From NCBI GenBank assembly GCA_947258815.1, contig CAMYJW010000025.1:1-64000 (forward strand): DNA of 64,000 nucleotides, in the 5' to 3' direction. A program made the translations under genes and the position numbers. Source of the DNA: an uncultured Sphingomonadaceae bacterium (lineage in GTDB: Bacteria > Pseudomonadota > Alphaproteobacteria > Sphingomonadales > Sphingomonadaceae). How positions within the stretch are numbered: position 1 is the stretch's first letter; every line of letters begins with the position of its first letter. The notes below the pieces were generated by a model, which was not told the DNA's origin, did not search any database, and saw only the letters and a list, made by a program, of their open reading frames with translations. Below, in pieces: positions 55,959 to 64,000 of the stretch.

Positions 55959-57098
55959 GTGTCTTCAACCGAAATTGACTATTACGAACTGCTCGAAGTT
56001 GAGCGTGGCGCGGACGATAAGACGATCAAATCGTCTTATCGCAAACTTGCGATGCGCTTTCACCCGGACAAAAACCCCGGAGACGCCGAAGCCGAAGCCC
56101 GTTTCAAAGCGATCAGTCAGGCCTATGACTGCCTGAAGGATCCGCAAAAACGCGCTGCCTATGATCGCTATGGCCATGCCGCGTTCGAGCAGGGCGGAAT
56201 GGGCGGCGGTGGTGGAGCCGGTTCTGCCGACTTTGGCGATATCGGCGACATTTTCGAGTCCATTTTCGGAGGTGGTTTCGGCGGCGGACGTGGCGGCCGC
56301 CAACAAGCCAGACGTGGCGCTGACTTGCGCTATGACATGGAAATCACGCTGGATGAGGCGTTCCATGGCAAGCAGGCCGAAATCACGATTGACGTTTCCC
56401 AGGGTTGCGAGCCTTGCAGCGGTTCCGGTTCCGAACCGGGCGCGGGCAAGCGCCGCTGCAATATGTGCGGCGGGCACGGCAAAGTGCGCTCCCAGCAGGG
56501 TTTGTTCGTCGTCGAGCGCAGCTGCCCGACATGCGGCGGTCGCGGCGAAGTTATCGAAAAGCCTTGCCGCGCATGTGGCGGGGAAGGGCGGGTCGACCGG
56601 CCCGAAACGCTCGAAGTCGATGTGCCGCCCGGTGTCGATACCGGCACGCGCATCAGGCTGAGCGGCAAGGGCGAGGCCGGCCCGTTCGGATCACCGCCCG
56701 GCGATCTCTACATCTTCATCCATGTCGCCCGGCACGCCGTTTTCGAGCGCGAGGCGACCACGCTGTTCACGCGTGTTCCGATCACATTCACCACCGCCGC
56801 ACTGGGCGGTTCAATCGAGATTCCGGGGCTCGACGGGGAACGGCTGAAAGTTGATATTCCGGCAGGGATTCAGTCAGGCAAACAGCTGCGTCGGCGTGGC
56901 GCGGGCATGCCGGTGCTTCAGGGCCGGGGACGCGGCGATCTGGTGCTGGAAGTTTCCGTGGAAACGCCAACCAGGCTGTCTGCCCGGCAGAAGGAAATCC
57001 TGCGCGAATTGCAGGAAACCGAAACGGGTGACGAGTGCCCCGAATCAAAAGGTTTCTTTGATCGCATCAAGGACGCGTGGAGCGATCTGACTGACTGA
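55959..57098 (+). CDS. dnaJ: Chaperone protein DnaJ
   Basis: DnaJ stimulates the DnaK ATPase. The J domain has YYELLEVERGADDKTIKSSYRKLAMRFHPDKNPGD with HPD, followed by a Gly/Phe-rich linker. Four zinc-finger CxxC repeats appear as CEPCSGSGSE, CNMCGGHGKV, CPTCGGRGEV and CRACGGEGRV. At 379 residues it is a full type I DnaJ. It is co-directional with dnaK and convergent with the patatin gene, 17 nt away. Confidence 0.98.
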   Translation: MSSTEIDYYELLEVERGADDKTIKSSYRKLAMRFHPDKNPGDAEAEARFKAISQAYDCLKDPQKRAAYDRYGHAAFEQGGMGGGGGAGSADFGDIGDIFESIFGGGFGGGRGGRQQARRGADLRYDMEITLDEAFHGKQAEITIDVSQGCEPCSGSGSEPGAGKRRCNMCGGHGKVRSQQGLFVVERSCPTCGGRGEVIEKPCRACGGEGRVDRPETLEVDVPPGVDTGTRIRLSGKGEAGPFGSPPGDLYIFIHVARHAVFEREATTLFTRVPITFTTAALGGSIEIPGLDGERLKVDIPAGIQSGKQLRRRGAGMPVLQGRGRGDLVLEVSVETPTRLSARQKEILRELQETETGDECPESKGFFDRIKDAWSDLTD

Positions 57099-57115
57099 AT
57101 AGCCGCGTGCGCGTG

Positions 57116-59434
57116 TCAGGCCGAACAAAGCGCTTCAACTTCGGCCCTGATCCCCGGAACCAGCGATGGGTCTGCATTAAGTCGCCCTTCCTCCTCACCG
57201 AGAATCGCCAGAAATGCCTCACGCTTGAAACGCAGCAGATCGCGCTCAGGCATTTCGGCGTCTTCAGGCAACGCAGACACCATAAGGTCAATCATCCGCT
57301 CCGCGCCATGAAGCCTGCCCCACAGATAATCGTTTTCCCGATAGGCCCGGCTGAAAAACGCGCCGAAGTTATAGAACTCAACGCCGCGCAGGGTTTCTAG
57401 CGTGCCACCACTTCTGATCGTGCGGGCATCGTCTGGCGAGATTCTGTCAACCTTGACCGGGTCGAACTCTGACAGACCATTATCGCGCAGGAGCGGCAGC
57501 GTGACGGTGTCAAAGAAGGGAAAACCCAGATAGGCCAGCAATACCGGCCGGCGCAGCGCGGGCGGCATGTCAGCCATTGCGGTGGCCAGCAGCCGATCGA
57601 CGCGTTCGTCCAGTTCGGCCAGTGCGCGCTTCTCCGCCAGTTCGCCAAGAACGCCCGCAGGATCGGTAAGCACATTGTGCGCGGTCGATACGAATTCGCC
57701 ATCCGGCAATGCGATTTCCGCGCTTTCATAAAGAGACAGCGCGGCATAGACGGCATCACGCGCCGTATCGCGGTCGTCCTCGGTAATCCCGTCTTCGTCT
57801 TCCCAGTCCTGCGTCAAACGCCTTGCGAGGAGACGCAGGCGGCGAATGCGGAACGCCACGTCATGCTCAGCGAAAAAGCCGCTTGCCGCTTCGGCCAGCG
57901 CGCCGCGCCTTACCTCCTTCCGATCCGCTCCCGAACCGCCCATGTGCGTAAAGATCGCATTGGCAATTGCGGCGCGTGAATGTGTGCCGGGCAGGGCGCC
58001 GCCAAGCTGGTCCGAAAGCGCGTTCACCACCGAATTGAGCCGTACCTGAATATAGCCCTGATAGGCATAACCCGATTGTTCCGCAGCGGCTTTCAGGGCT
58101 TTCGCGCGCCAGGCCGCCAGACGTTTGGGTGTCGGGCGATCGAGAAAAAGCGTGCGACCAAACAGCTTCTCGACAGCATTCTCCACGTCAGGACGAAGCG
58201 ACCGGGTAATCTCTCTCAATGCAGCCATCTCACGCGATTGTCGGTCCAGCTCATCAAGGTTATCGCGCACCGGCTGTTCGCGCGGTATCGACGACAGCGA
58301 TCCGAAAATGACAGAGAAAAAACCCGGCGCGCGCGGATCGTCGCGCTTCACACCGCCAACCCGGTCTGGCCGCGGATCGATATAAACGAAGCGTCTGTCC
58401 ACTTCGCGGTGTGCCGGGCGATCGCGCAAAACCCTGATCGCATCGGCAAACGGCGCATTGACCAGAACCGATCCATCGATCAGCGCAACACCGCCCAGAT
58501 CGTTCCGGCGCGCGTGTTCGGGCATGATGCGATCAAGGAAGGCATCGCGCGACAGCCATTTCGCCCCCGTCTCGGCTGCCAGTTTATCAATTTCGCTGAC
58601 CTGAAGCGCGGGAAACGCACCTGGAAAACTGGCTGTCGCGCGTGCGGCGAAAACCAGCTCAAGCGATGGTGCGAACGCATGTCCGGCATCTTTTCGCGCC
58701 GTCTCGCGAAAGCCGATCGGCAGACGATGTTCGCTTTCCAGCACAACCGGCGGACTATGCAGCTTCAGCGTTTCAAGATGTCCCTTGAAGTCCGTAGCCG
58801 TGACGAACAGGTCAAGCGGGTGCCCGTCAGGCAGCAACGGCGCGGTCGTATGGGTCTCCCGCATGGCATCAAGCGCGCCGCAGATAAGTCTTGAGAATCC
58901 GATTCCTGAAAAGGGCGGTTCGAACCAGCGCGAACGGATCAGGCGTGACAGCTTTTCGCGAACCTCATTGCGCGTTTCGGGGGCAACCGTTTCGGAAACC
59001 ACGTCACCAGGGCGATTGAGCACAAACTTGATGAGCGGTGCCGCCCAGAACTTCGCGAATTTTGACCACGGGCGCGCGTCAGGATCGAGCAGCACATCGA
59101 CATCCGCGCCTTCGAGCCACAACTCGGTCAGCGGTTCAAGCGATTGTCCCGAGTAGATCGCCTGCGCAAGAAACACGCCGTTGATACCGCCCGCACTGGC
59201 CCCCGCAACAATATCGGTAAGAACACGCAGCTGCATATCATATTCGGTCTCGAGGTGATCGAGCAGGCTGGCATAGACCGCTTCGGTTCCGGTCAGCCCG
59301 TCTCCGCCTTCGCCGCGCACCGCCCGGCTTGCCCTGACTGTCTTCCAAAGCTCTTTGGTGACACCGTGCATATAGACAGCAAGGCTGATGCCGCCGTAAC
59401 AGACAAGCGCAATTCGGAGTTCTTTTTGCCGCAT
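57116..59434 (-). CDS. Patatin-like phospholipase-domain protein (DUF3376 type)
   Basis: Long patatin-like proteins have a Ser-Asp catalytic dyad and probably act on lipids. The ORF track start at 59887 lies inside radA, so ATG 59434 (MRQKELRIALVCYGGISLAVYMHGVTKEL) is preferred, although its ribosome-binding site is weak. The oxyanion region is CYGGISLAVYMHG, the nucleophile elbow GASAGGINGVF near residues 78-88, and the Asp motif LIDGSVLVNAPFADA. The C-terminal half (about residues 350-772) has the helical and charged sequence seen in the DUF3376-type family. The 772-residue length is usual for it. Its substrate is unknown. Confidence 0.87.
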   Translation of the reverse strand: MRQKELRIALVCYGGISLAVYMHGVTKELWKTVRASRAVRGEGGDGLTGTEAVYASLLDHLETEYDMQLRVLTDIVAGASAGGINGVFLAQAIYSGQSLEPLTELWLEGADVDVLLDPDARPWSKFAKFWAAPLIKFVLNRPGDVVSETVAPETRNEVREKLSRLIRSRWFEPPFSGIGFSRLICGALDAMRETHTTAPLLPDGHPLDLFVTATDFKGHLETLKLHSPPVVLESEHRLPIGFRETARKDAGHAFAPSLELVFAARATASFPGAFPALQVSEIDKLAAETGAKWLSRDAFLDRIMPEHARRNDLGGVALIDGSVLVNAPFADAIRVLRDRPAHREVDRRFVYIDPRPDRVGGVKRDDPRAPGFFSVIFGSLSSIPREQPVRDNLDELDRQSREMAALREITRSLRPDVENAVEKLFGRTLFLDRPTPKRLAAWRAKALKAAAEQSGYAYQGYIQVRLNSVVNALSDQLGGALPGTHSRAAIANAIFTHMGGSGADRKEVRRGALAEAASGFFAEHDVAFRIRRLRLLARRLTQDWEDEDGITEDDRDTARDAVYAALSLYESAEIALPDGEFVSTAHNVLTDPAGVLGELAEKRALAELDERVDRLLATAMADMPPALRRPVLLAYLGFPFFDTVTLPLLRDNGLSEFDPVKVDRISPDDARTIRSGGTLETLRGVEFYNFGAFFSRAYRENDYLWGRLHGAERMIDLMVSALPEDAEMPERDLLRFKREAFLAILGEEEGRLNADPSLVPGIRAEVEALCSA

Positions 59435-59576
59435 GCGCCTGAAATGGCAGAGCATGGGGCAAACCGCCACCCGAAATTTCCTGCGGTGGCGCATGGCGAT
59501 TTGTGTGTGCCAGCCTGCACCGGCAAGCAGGAAATGCGGGCTTGCGTTCCCTATCTGTTCCATATAGGGGAAGTGC

Positions 59577-60944
59577 ATGGCGAAGCCCAAGAAGAAATAC
59601 GTATGCCAATCCTGCGGCAGCGTGTCCCACCGCTGGCAGGGCCAATGTCCTGACTGTGCGGAATGGAACACACTGGCGGAAGAAGCCCCGCAGACGGTTT
59701 TTTCCGCCAAGCACAACCTGTCATCGGGCGGCCGCACGATCACGTTCGAGCCGCTCGACACGCCGGGAGAAAAGCTGAAGCGTCGTGCCAGCGGCCTGAA
59801 AGAGTTCGATCGCGCGCTGGGTGGCGGACTGGTGCCCGGATCGGCCATCCTGATGGGCGGCGATCCGGGAATAGGCAAATCCACCATACTGCTTCAGGTC
59901 GCCGCCAATCTTGCGTGTGCAGGCAATGATGTCGTCTATGTCAGTGGTGAAGAAGCTGCGGGGCAGGTGCGTCTGCGCGCTGACCGGCTTGGTCTTGCCA
60001 AGGCACCGATCAAACTGGCTGCGGCAACTTCGGTGCGCGATATCCTGACATCGCTTGGCACCATGGCGGCACCGGCGATGCTGATCATCGATTCGATCCA
60101 GACGATGCATTCGGACACGATCGAAGGCGCACCGGGAACGGTAAGCCAGGTGCGCGGCTGCGCGTTCGAACTGATCCGCTTTGCGAAGGAGAATGGCGTC
60201 ACGCTCGTGCTGGTTGGCCATGTCACCAAAGACGGAAACATCGCAGGCCCGCGCGTGCTGGAACATATGGTCGACGTGGTGATGAGCTTCGAGGGCGAAC
60301 GCTCTCATCAGTATCGCATCCTCAGAAGCCTCAAGAACCGCTTTGGCCCGGTTGACGAAATCGGCGTATTCGCGATGGAAGAGCAAGGCCTTGCTGAAGT
60401 GGCCAATCCTTCGATGCTGTTTCTTTCGGGTCGCAAAGAGGCTGTGGCCGGCAGCGCCGTTTTTCCGGCCATGGAAGGCACAAGGCCGGTGCTGATCGAA
60501 GTTCAGGCGCTGATCGTAAGACTGCAAAGCGGAGCAACCCCGCGGCGCGCGGTGGTTGGCTGGGACACCGGCAGACTGGCGATGCTGCTGGCGGTGCTCG
60601 AATCGCGCTGCGGCCTCAACTTTTCAAGCGCCGAAGTCTATCTGAACGTGGCCGGGGGATACCGTCTTTCGGACCCGGCTGCCGATCTTGCGGTCGCCGC
60701 TGCGCTTGTTTCCGCGCTGGGAGACAAACCGCTGTCCAGCACCAGTGTGTGGTTTGGCGAAGTATCGCTTGCCGGGGAAATTCGCCCGGTCGCGCATTCG
60801 CAAATCCGGCAACGCGAATCGGCCAAGCTCGGGTTCAATTCGGCGTTCGGTCCGCCCGGTAAATCGGCCAACAGCAAATCGATGCGCTATACCGACTTTG
60901 GAATTCTCCCAAATCTCGTTGACCTGATCCTGTCAGAGGCATAG
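59577..60944 (+). CDS. radA: DNA repair protein RadA
   Basis: RadA is a RecA-like helicase that extends D-loops in recombination. The N-terminal zinc finger is CQSCGSVSHRWQGQCPDCAEW near residues 10-30. Walker A is MGGDPGIGKSTILLQ near 92-106 and the KNRFG motif is LKNRFGPVDEIGVFAM. The C-terminal Lon-protease-like domain includes AEVYLNVAGGYRLSDPAADLAVAAALVSAL. At 455 residues it is typical. It is divergent from the patatin gene and precedes cvpA by 13 nt. Confidence 0.97.
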   Translation: MAKPKKKYVCQSCGSVSHRWQGQCPDCAEWNTLAEEAPQTVFSAKHNLSSGGRTITFEPLDTPGEKLKRRASGLKEFDRALGGGLVPGSAILMGGDPGIGKSTILLQVAANLACAGNDVVYVSGEEAAGQVRLRADRLGLAKAPIKLAAATSVRDILTSLGTMAAPAMLIIDSIQTMHSDTIEGAPGTVSQVRGCAFELIRFAKENGVTLVLVGHVTKDGNIAGPRVLEHMVDVVMSFEGERSHQYRILRSLKNRFGPVDEIGVFAMEEQGLAEVANPSMLFLSGRKEAVAGSAVFPAMEGTRPVLIEVQALIVRLQSGATPRRAVVGWDTGRLAMLLAVLESRCGLNFSSAEVYLNVAGGYRLSDPAADLAVAAALVSALGDKPLSSTSVWFGEVSLAGEIRPVAHSQIRQRESAKLGFNSAFGPPGKSANSKSMRYTDFGILPNLVDLILSEA

Positions 60945-60957
60945 TTTCCCGCCTGCA

Positions 60958-61479
60958 ATGACCGGGTTTGATATAGCAGTTCTTTTGCTGGTTGGTCTGA
61001 GCGCGATTACCGGGTTTGTCCGCGGTTTCGTGCAGGAGATTCTTGCGCTGTTCGCCTGGATCTTTGCGGTATTCGCAATCCGTTCGCTGCATATGCCGGT
61101 CACACAGTTTCTGGAGCCGCACATCGGCACCGGATCGGGGGCTGCAATTCTCGCATTCGCGCTGTTGCTGCTTGTTCCATACGCTGTCGTGAAACTGATC
61201 GCCAACTGGGCGGGCAGCAAAAGCCGCGAATCGCTGCTTGGGCCGATTGACCGCGTGCTGGGCTTCGGATTTGGTGCGGTAAAAGGCATGATAATCGTTG
61301 TCCTGGCATTTTCGGTTCTGGTTCTTGGCTATGACAGCGTCTGGGGTTTTCAGGGCAGGCCGACATGGATCACGCAGGCGCGCACTTACCCGTTCGTCAA
61401 CGCCAGCAGCGAAGCTCTGGTGACGATGATCGCGGAACGGCGGCGACAGCTTGGTCAGGGCGCTTCCACCGAAAGCTGA
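60958..61479 (+). CDS. cvpA: CvpA-family membrane protein
   Basis: CvpA was named for colicin V production and has also been linked to envelope stress and biofilms. Four hydrophobic segments are visible, starting with FDIAVLLLVGLSAITGFVRGFVQEILALFAWIFAVFAI. LGPIDRVLGFGFGAVKGMIIVVLAF is characteristic. At 173 residues it is typical. It lies 13 nt after radA and 2 nt before the NifU-like gene, so all are probably in one transcript. Confidence 0.92.
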   Translation: MTGFDIAVLLLVGLSAITGFVRGFVQEILALFAWIFAVFAIRSLHMPVTQFLEPHIGTGSGAAILAFALLLLVPYAVVKLIANWAGSKSRESLLGPIDRVLGFGFGAVKGMIIVVLAFSVLVLGYDSVWGFQGRPTWITQARTYPFVNASSEALVTMIAERRRQLGQGASTES

Positions 61480-61481
61480 AA

Positions 61482-61913
61482 ATGGCAGCAGCCGCGCTTT
61501 ACACACCTGAGGTTCTTGGCCTCGCGGCCGGTCTGGCGGAGTATCCGTGGGATGATGCGCTACCCATGATCGGAGAGGCGCGCTCAAAAAGTTGCGGCAG
61601 CACGATTGCGCTTGGCCTTTCGACAGACTCGCAATGCCGGATTGATCGGCTCGGCATGCGGTGTCACGCCTGCGCCATCGGCCAGGCGTCGGCCGCGATA
61701 TTCGCGCGCGGCGCCATCGGCCGGACTCTCGATGAAATCGGCACGTCGGGCGTTGACATTGCTGCCTGGCTTTCCGGTGACCCGACCATGCCCGCATGGC
61801 CCGATCTTGCGATTATTGCACCGGCAAGGGACTATCCGGCGCGTCACGGGGCGATCACACTGGCGTGGAAGGCAGCAGACGACATGCTTCCCACAACGCG
61901 AAAGCGCCGCTAG
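61482..61913 (+). CDS. NifU/IscU-like iron-sulfur scaffold-family protein
   Basis: The ATG at 61482 opens MAAAALYTPEVLGLAAGLAEYPWDD; the ORF-track start at 61365 lies in cvpA. The 143-residue product resembles sphingomonad iron-sulfur assembly scaffold proteins, with SCGSTIALGLSTDSQCRIDRLGMRCHACAIGQASAAIFARG. Three cysteines lie in the CRIDR and CHAC region. The degree to which it retains cluster ligands of IscU is unclear, so the role is a family-level inference. Confidence 0.8.
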   Translation: MAAAALYTPEVLGLAAGLAEYPWDDALPMIGEARSKSCGSTIALGLSTDSQCRIDRLGMRCHACAIGQASAAIFARGAIGRTLDEIGTSGVDIAAWLSGDPTMPAWPDLAIIAPARDYPARHGAITLAWKAADDMLPTTRKRR

Positions 61914-61948
61914 AGAGGCCCGCAAACTCGAACAGGTGGGGAGTATCC

Positions 61949-63559
61949 ATGGCTGAGAACGCGCAGCTTTCCGAAACGAACGAACCGGCACCGTCCGACG
62001 TCAAGATGGTTATCGGTGCATCGTCCGCGGGCACGGTTTTCGAATGGTATGACTTTTTCATCTACGCCACGCTTACGACCAGCGGCATAATCGGCAGCAC
62101 GTTCTTCCCGTCAGGCAATCCTGCGCTGCAAACCTTGCTTGCATGGGCGGGATTCGCTGTCGGCTTCGGGTTTCGGCCGCTGGGTGCGATCCTGTTCGGC
62201 TATCTGGGAGACAAGCTGGGGCGCAAATATACGTTCCTGGTCACGATCACTCTTATGGGTGTGGCGACTGCGGGTATCGGCCTGATCCCCTCCACCGAGA
62301 CAATCGGAATCGCGGCACCGATATTGCTGTTGTTGTGCCGGGTCGGGCAGGGCCTTGCGCTGGGCGGTGAATATGGCGGCGCGGCGATCTATGTTTCGGA
62401 ACATTCACCGCACGGAAAACGCGGGTTCTACACCAGCTTCATACAAGCCAGCGTGATCGGCGGGTTCGTCCTCAGTCTGGCGGTTGTGCTGCTGACGAAA
62501 GCGACGATGAGCCAGGAAGTCTTCATCGAATGGGGCTGGCGTCTGCCGTTCCTGTTCTCGCTGCTGCTGCTCGCGGCTTCGCTCTGGATGCGCCTGATGC
62601 TTTCGGAAAGCCCGGTCTTTCGCGCGATGCAGGAAGAAGGCGAAATCAGCCATAACCCGTTCGTCGAAAGCTTCACGTATCCGGGCAATGCAAAACGCGT
62701 GTTCGTGGCGCTGTTCGGGGTTGCCGCAGGCCTTACGACGATCTGGTACACCGCGATGGTCTATAGCCTGGAGTTCCTCAAGGGGCCGGCGAATGTCACC
62801 GATTCCGCAGCCGAACTGATCGTTTGCGGCGGCGCTTTGCTGGGCAGCATCATGTTCATCGTATTCGGCAAATGGTCTGACAAGGTGGGCCGCAAGAAGC
62901 CGATCATCATTGGTTATATCCTGACGTTGCTTACGCTGTTTCCGCTGTTCTGGACGATGGGCAATGCAGCCAATCCCGGCCTTGACGACGCGGCAAAATC
63001 GGCGCCGGTTGTCGTATCAGGCAGGGATTGCAATTTCGATCCGTTTGCCAAGGAGCAGGCAAACGATTGCGGCAAGGTTCTCGCAGTGCTGACCGGGAAG
63101 GGCGTTCCCTACACGCTGATCAATGCTGAGCAGGATTCGATCTCGGTCGGCGAAACAGATGTCGGGGCGATGGATCCCGTTGCGCTTGAGGCGGCGCTTG
63201 CGAAGGCCGGATACGATTTCACTCCGGTCACGCCTTCGGCAGGAAGCATCGTGGTTATCGTTCTGTGCCTGCTGGCATTAAGCGTGCTTTCGGGCATGAC
63301 CTACGGGCCGGTGGCCGCGCTGCTTTCGGAAATGTTCCCGCCCAAAATACGCTATAGTTCGATGTCGATCCCCTATCACTTCGGCACGGGCTATTTCGGC
63401 GGGTTCCTGCCATTTATCGCCAGCTATATCGCGGCCAAAACGGGTGATCCCTATTCAGGCCTCTGGTACACGTGGGCGGTTGTGCTGATGGCACTGGTCG
63501 TCGCTCTTTGGGGCCTCAAGGGCGGACTGCCCAGAGACTTCGAAGACGATGTGGCCTGA
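61949..63559 (+). CDS. MFS transporter, MHS (metabolite:H+ symporter) family
   Basis: The 536-residue transporter starts at ATG 61949. MHS signatures are GTVFEWYDFFIYATL in helix 1, FGFRPLGAILFGYLGDKLGRKYT in the helix 2-3 loop, LGGEYGGAAIYVSEHSPHGKRGFYTSFIQ, and KWSDKVGRKKPIIIGY in the second half. Between about residues 340 and 430 there is a soluble insert of about 90 residues containing two cysteines (GRDCNFDPF, NDCGKV), before the next helix (SIVVIVLCLLALSV). The insert makes it longer than ProP or KgtP (about 430-500). Substrate unknown. Confidence 0.9.
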   Translation: MAENAQLSETNEPAPSDVKMVIGASSAGTVFEWYDFFIYATLTTSGIIGSTFFPSGNPALQTLLAWAGFAVGFGFRPLGAILFGYLGDKLGRKYTFLVTITLMGVATAGIGLIPSTETIGIAAPILLLLCRVGQGLALGGEYGGAAIYVSEHSPHGKRGFYTSFIQASVIGGFVLSLAVVLLTKATMSQEVFIEWGWRLPFLFSLLLLAASLWMRLMLSESPVFRAMQEEGEISHNPFVESFTYPGNAKRVFVALFGVAAGLTTIWYTAMVYSLEFLKGPANVTDSAAELIVCGGALLGSIMFIVFGKWSDKVGRKKPIIIGYILTLLTLFPLFWTMGNAANPGLDDAAKSAPVVVSGRDCNFDPFAKEQANDCGKVLAVLTGKGVPYTLINAEQDSISVGETDVGAMDPVALEAALAKAGYDFTPVTPSAGSIVVIVLCLLALSVLSGMTYGPVAALLSEMFPPKIRYSSMSIPYHFGTGYFGGFLPFIASYIAAKTGDPYSGLWYTWAVVLMALVVALWGLKGGLPRDFEDDVA

Positions 63560-64000
63560 GCCGCCCCGCTCTGCGTTAAGACTGGCAATTGACGATGATG
63601 CCCTGCGGCTGAACTGGCAGGCGCTTGATCGCCTCTCGGGCGCAGCAAGCGCAGCCGCGGCAGTGAAAGCCGATGGCTATGGCCTTGGTGCAAGGCGTGT
63701 CGTTCCTGTGCTGCAAAACGCGGGGTGCACATCGTTTCTTGTCGCGCACTGGAGAGAGGCCGCCCAGATCGCCGATCTCGTCGATCCGGGCAACGTGTCA
63801 GTTCTTCACGGACCGCTGCACCGCGCTGACGCGGACTATGCGATCGCATCGGGTTTCAAGCCCGTGATCAACACGCTCGAACAGGCCCGTTTATGGAACG
63901 AAGCGGGCGGGGGCATCTGCGACGTTATGGTCGATACCGGGATCAACCGGCTTGGTCTTTCCTTGTCCGATCTTGCGGATGAAACCCTCCACACGCTGTC
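63549..64000 (+). CDS. alr: Alanine racemase, 5' part (runs off window)
   Basis: This gene is missing from the ORF track because it has no stop in the window. ATG 63549 overlaps the MFS stop by 11 nt and gives MWPEPPRSALRLAIDDDALRLNWQAL. The PLP-lysine motif AVKADGYGLGARRV lies near residues 36-49, and MVDTGINRLGLS near 125-136 is another alanine-racemase block. Alr makes D-alanine for peptidoglycan. About 150 residues are visible of an expected 350-370. Confidence 0.88.
   Translation, partial: MWPEPPRSALRLAIDDDALRLNWQALDRLSGAASAAAAVKADGYGLGARRVVPVLQNAGCTSFLVAHWREAAQIADLVDPGNVSVLHGPLHRADADYAIASGFKPVINTLEQARLWNEAGGGICDVMVDTGINRLGLSLSDLADETLHTL

Noticed and set aside
59435-59887. N-terminal extension of the patatin-like protein in the ORF track
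   Set aside because: It would overlap the radA coding start on the other strand and has no family similarity; Met at 59434 fits the fold.

Overview
The window looks like chromosomal DNA of an alphaproteobacterium, most likely order Sphingomonadales and plausibly near Erythrobacteraceae. The basis is protein character and gene order: mreB-mreC-mreD-mrdA-rodA, a two-subunit glycyl-tRNA synthetase, hrcA-grpE near dnaK-dnaJ, a PEP-CTERM protein, a DOMON-like protein, a Vgr-related HExxH protein and a histidine-rich TonB receptor, all in GC-rich DNA. No rRNA or tRNA gene was seen, so placement below order is inference. Most of the window is core chromosome with densely packed genes, many joined by 4-nt ATGA overlaps.

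Layout. 1-574: the 3' part of an IS5-type element whose last codon meets the rodA stop codon in a shared CTAG. 571-6453 (-): the rod-shape operon mreB-mreC-mreD-mrdA-rodA, divergent from mutL. 8581-11213: a YceI lipoprotein, then a metal-flavoured pair (His/Gln-rich barrel protein plus a small Cys/His secreted protein). 11237-16049: ychF, a TPR lipoprotein, a PEP-CTERM protein, a DUF4087 protein, pth and the L25 gene. 16185-17991: two tandem TraB/GumN proteins. 18110-23740: glyQ-glyS-ppdK. 23737-28338: a methyltransferase, comF, a structured intergenic region that probably encodes an ncRNA, hisI, a long acyl-CoA dehydrogenase and a small secreted Asp-rich repeat protein.

28508-33624 (-) may be one transcript: a histidine-rich TonB receptor behind a perfect AT-rich palindrome resembling a Zur operator, an MFS exporter, a cysteine synthase gene broken by a one-base frameshift, and a dienelactone hydrolase. 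33711-37194 holds a PilZ protein, tyrS, a DOMON-like protein and NamZ. 37220-41329 (-) holds a DUF2189 membrane protein, a MoxR/GFA/CoxE operon and a YjdF-like membrane protein. 41475-49649 holds a NYN protein, parE, the lpoA-like/rsmI/yraN cluster, gshB, and xerC and hemW. 49658-51000 holds rdgB and rph, with hrcA divergent from rph.

51090-57098 is the heat-shock region hrcA-grpE ... dnaK-dnaJ. It is interrupted by an opposite-strand pair: a PCu(A)C copper chaperone and a Vgr-related HExxH protein that seems to start with CTG inside a CTGA stop/start overlap. The window closes with a patatin-like protein, radA, cvpA, a NifU-like protein, an MHS transporter with an unusual soluble insertion, and the start of alr, which is absent from the ORF track because it runs off the edge.

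No clearly new multi-gene defence or metabolic system is visible. The most notable items are the frameshifted cysK, the CTG start, the rod-folding ncRNA candidate, the Zur-like operator with its histidine-rich receptor, and the His/Gln-rich barrel operon.
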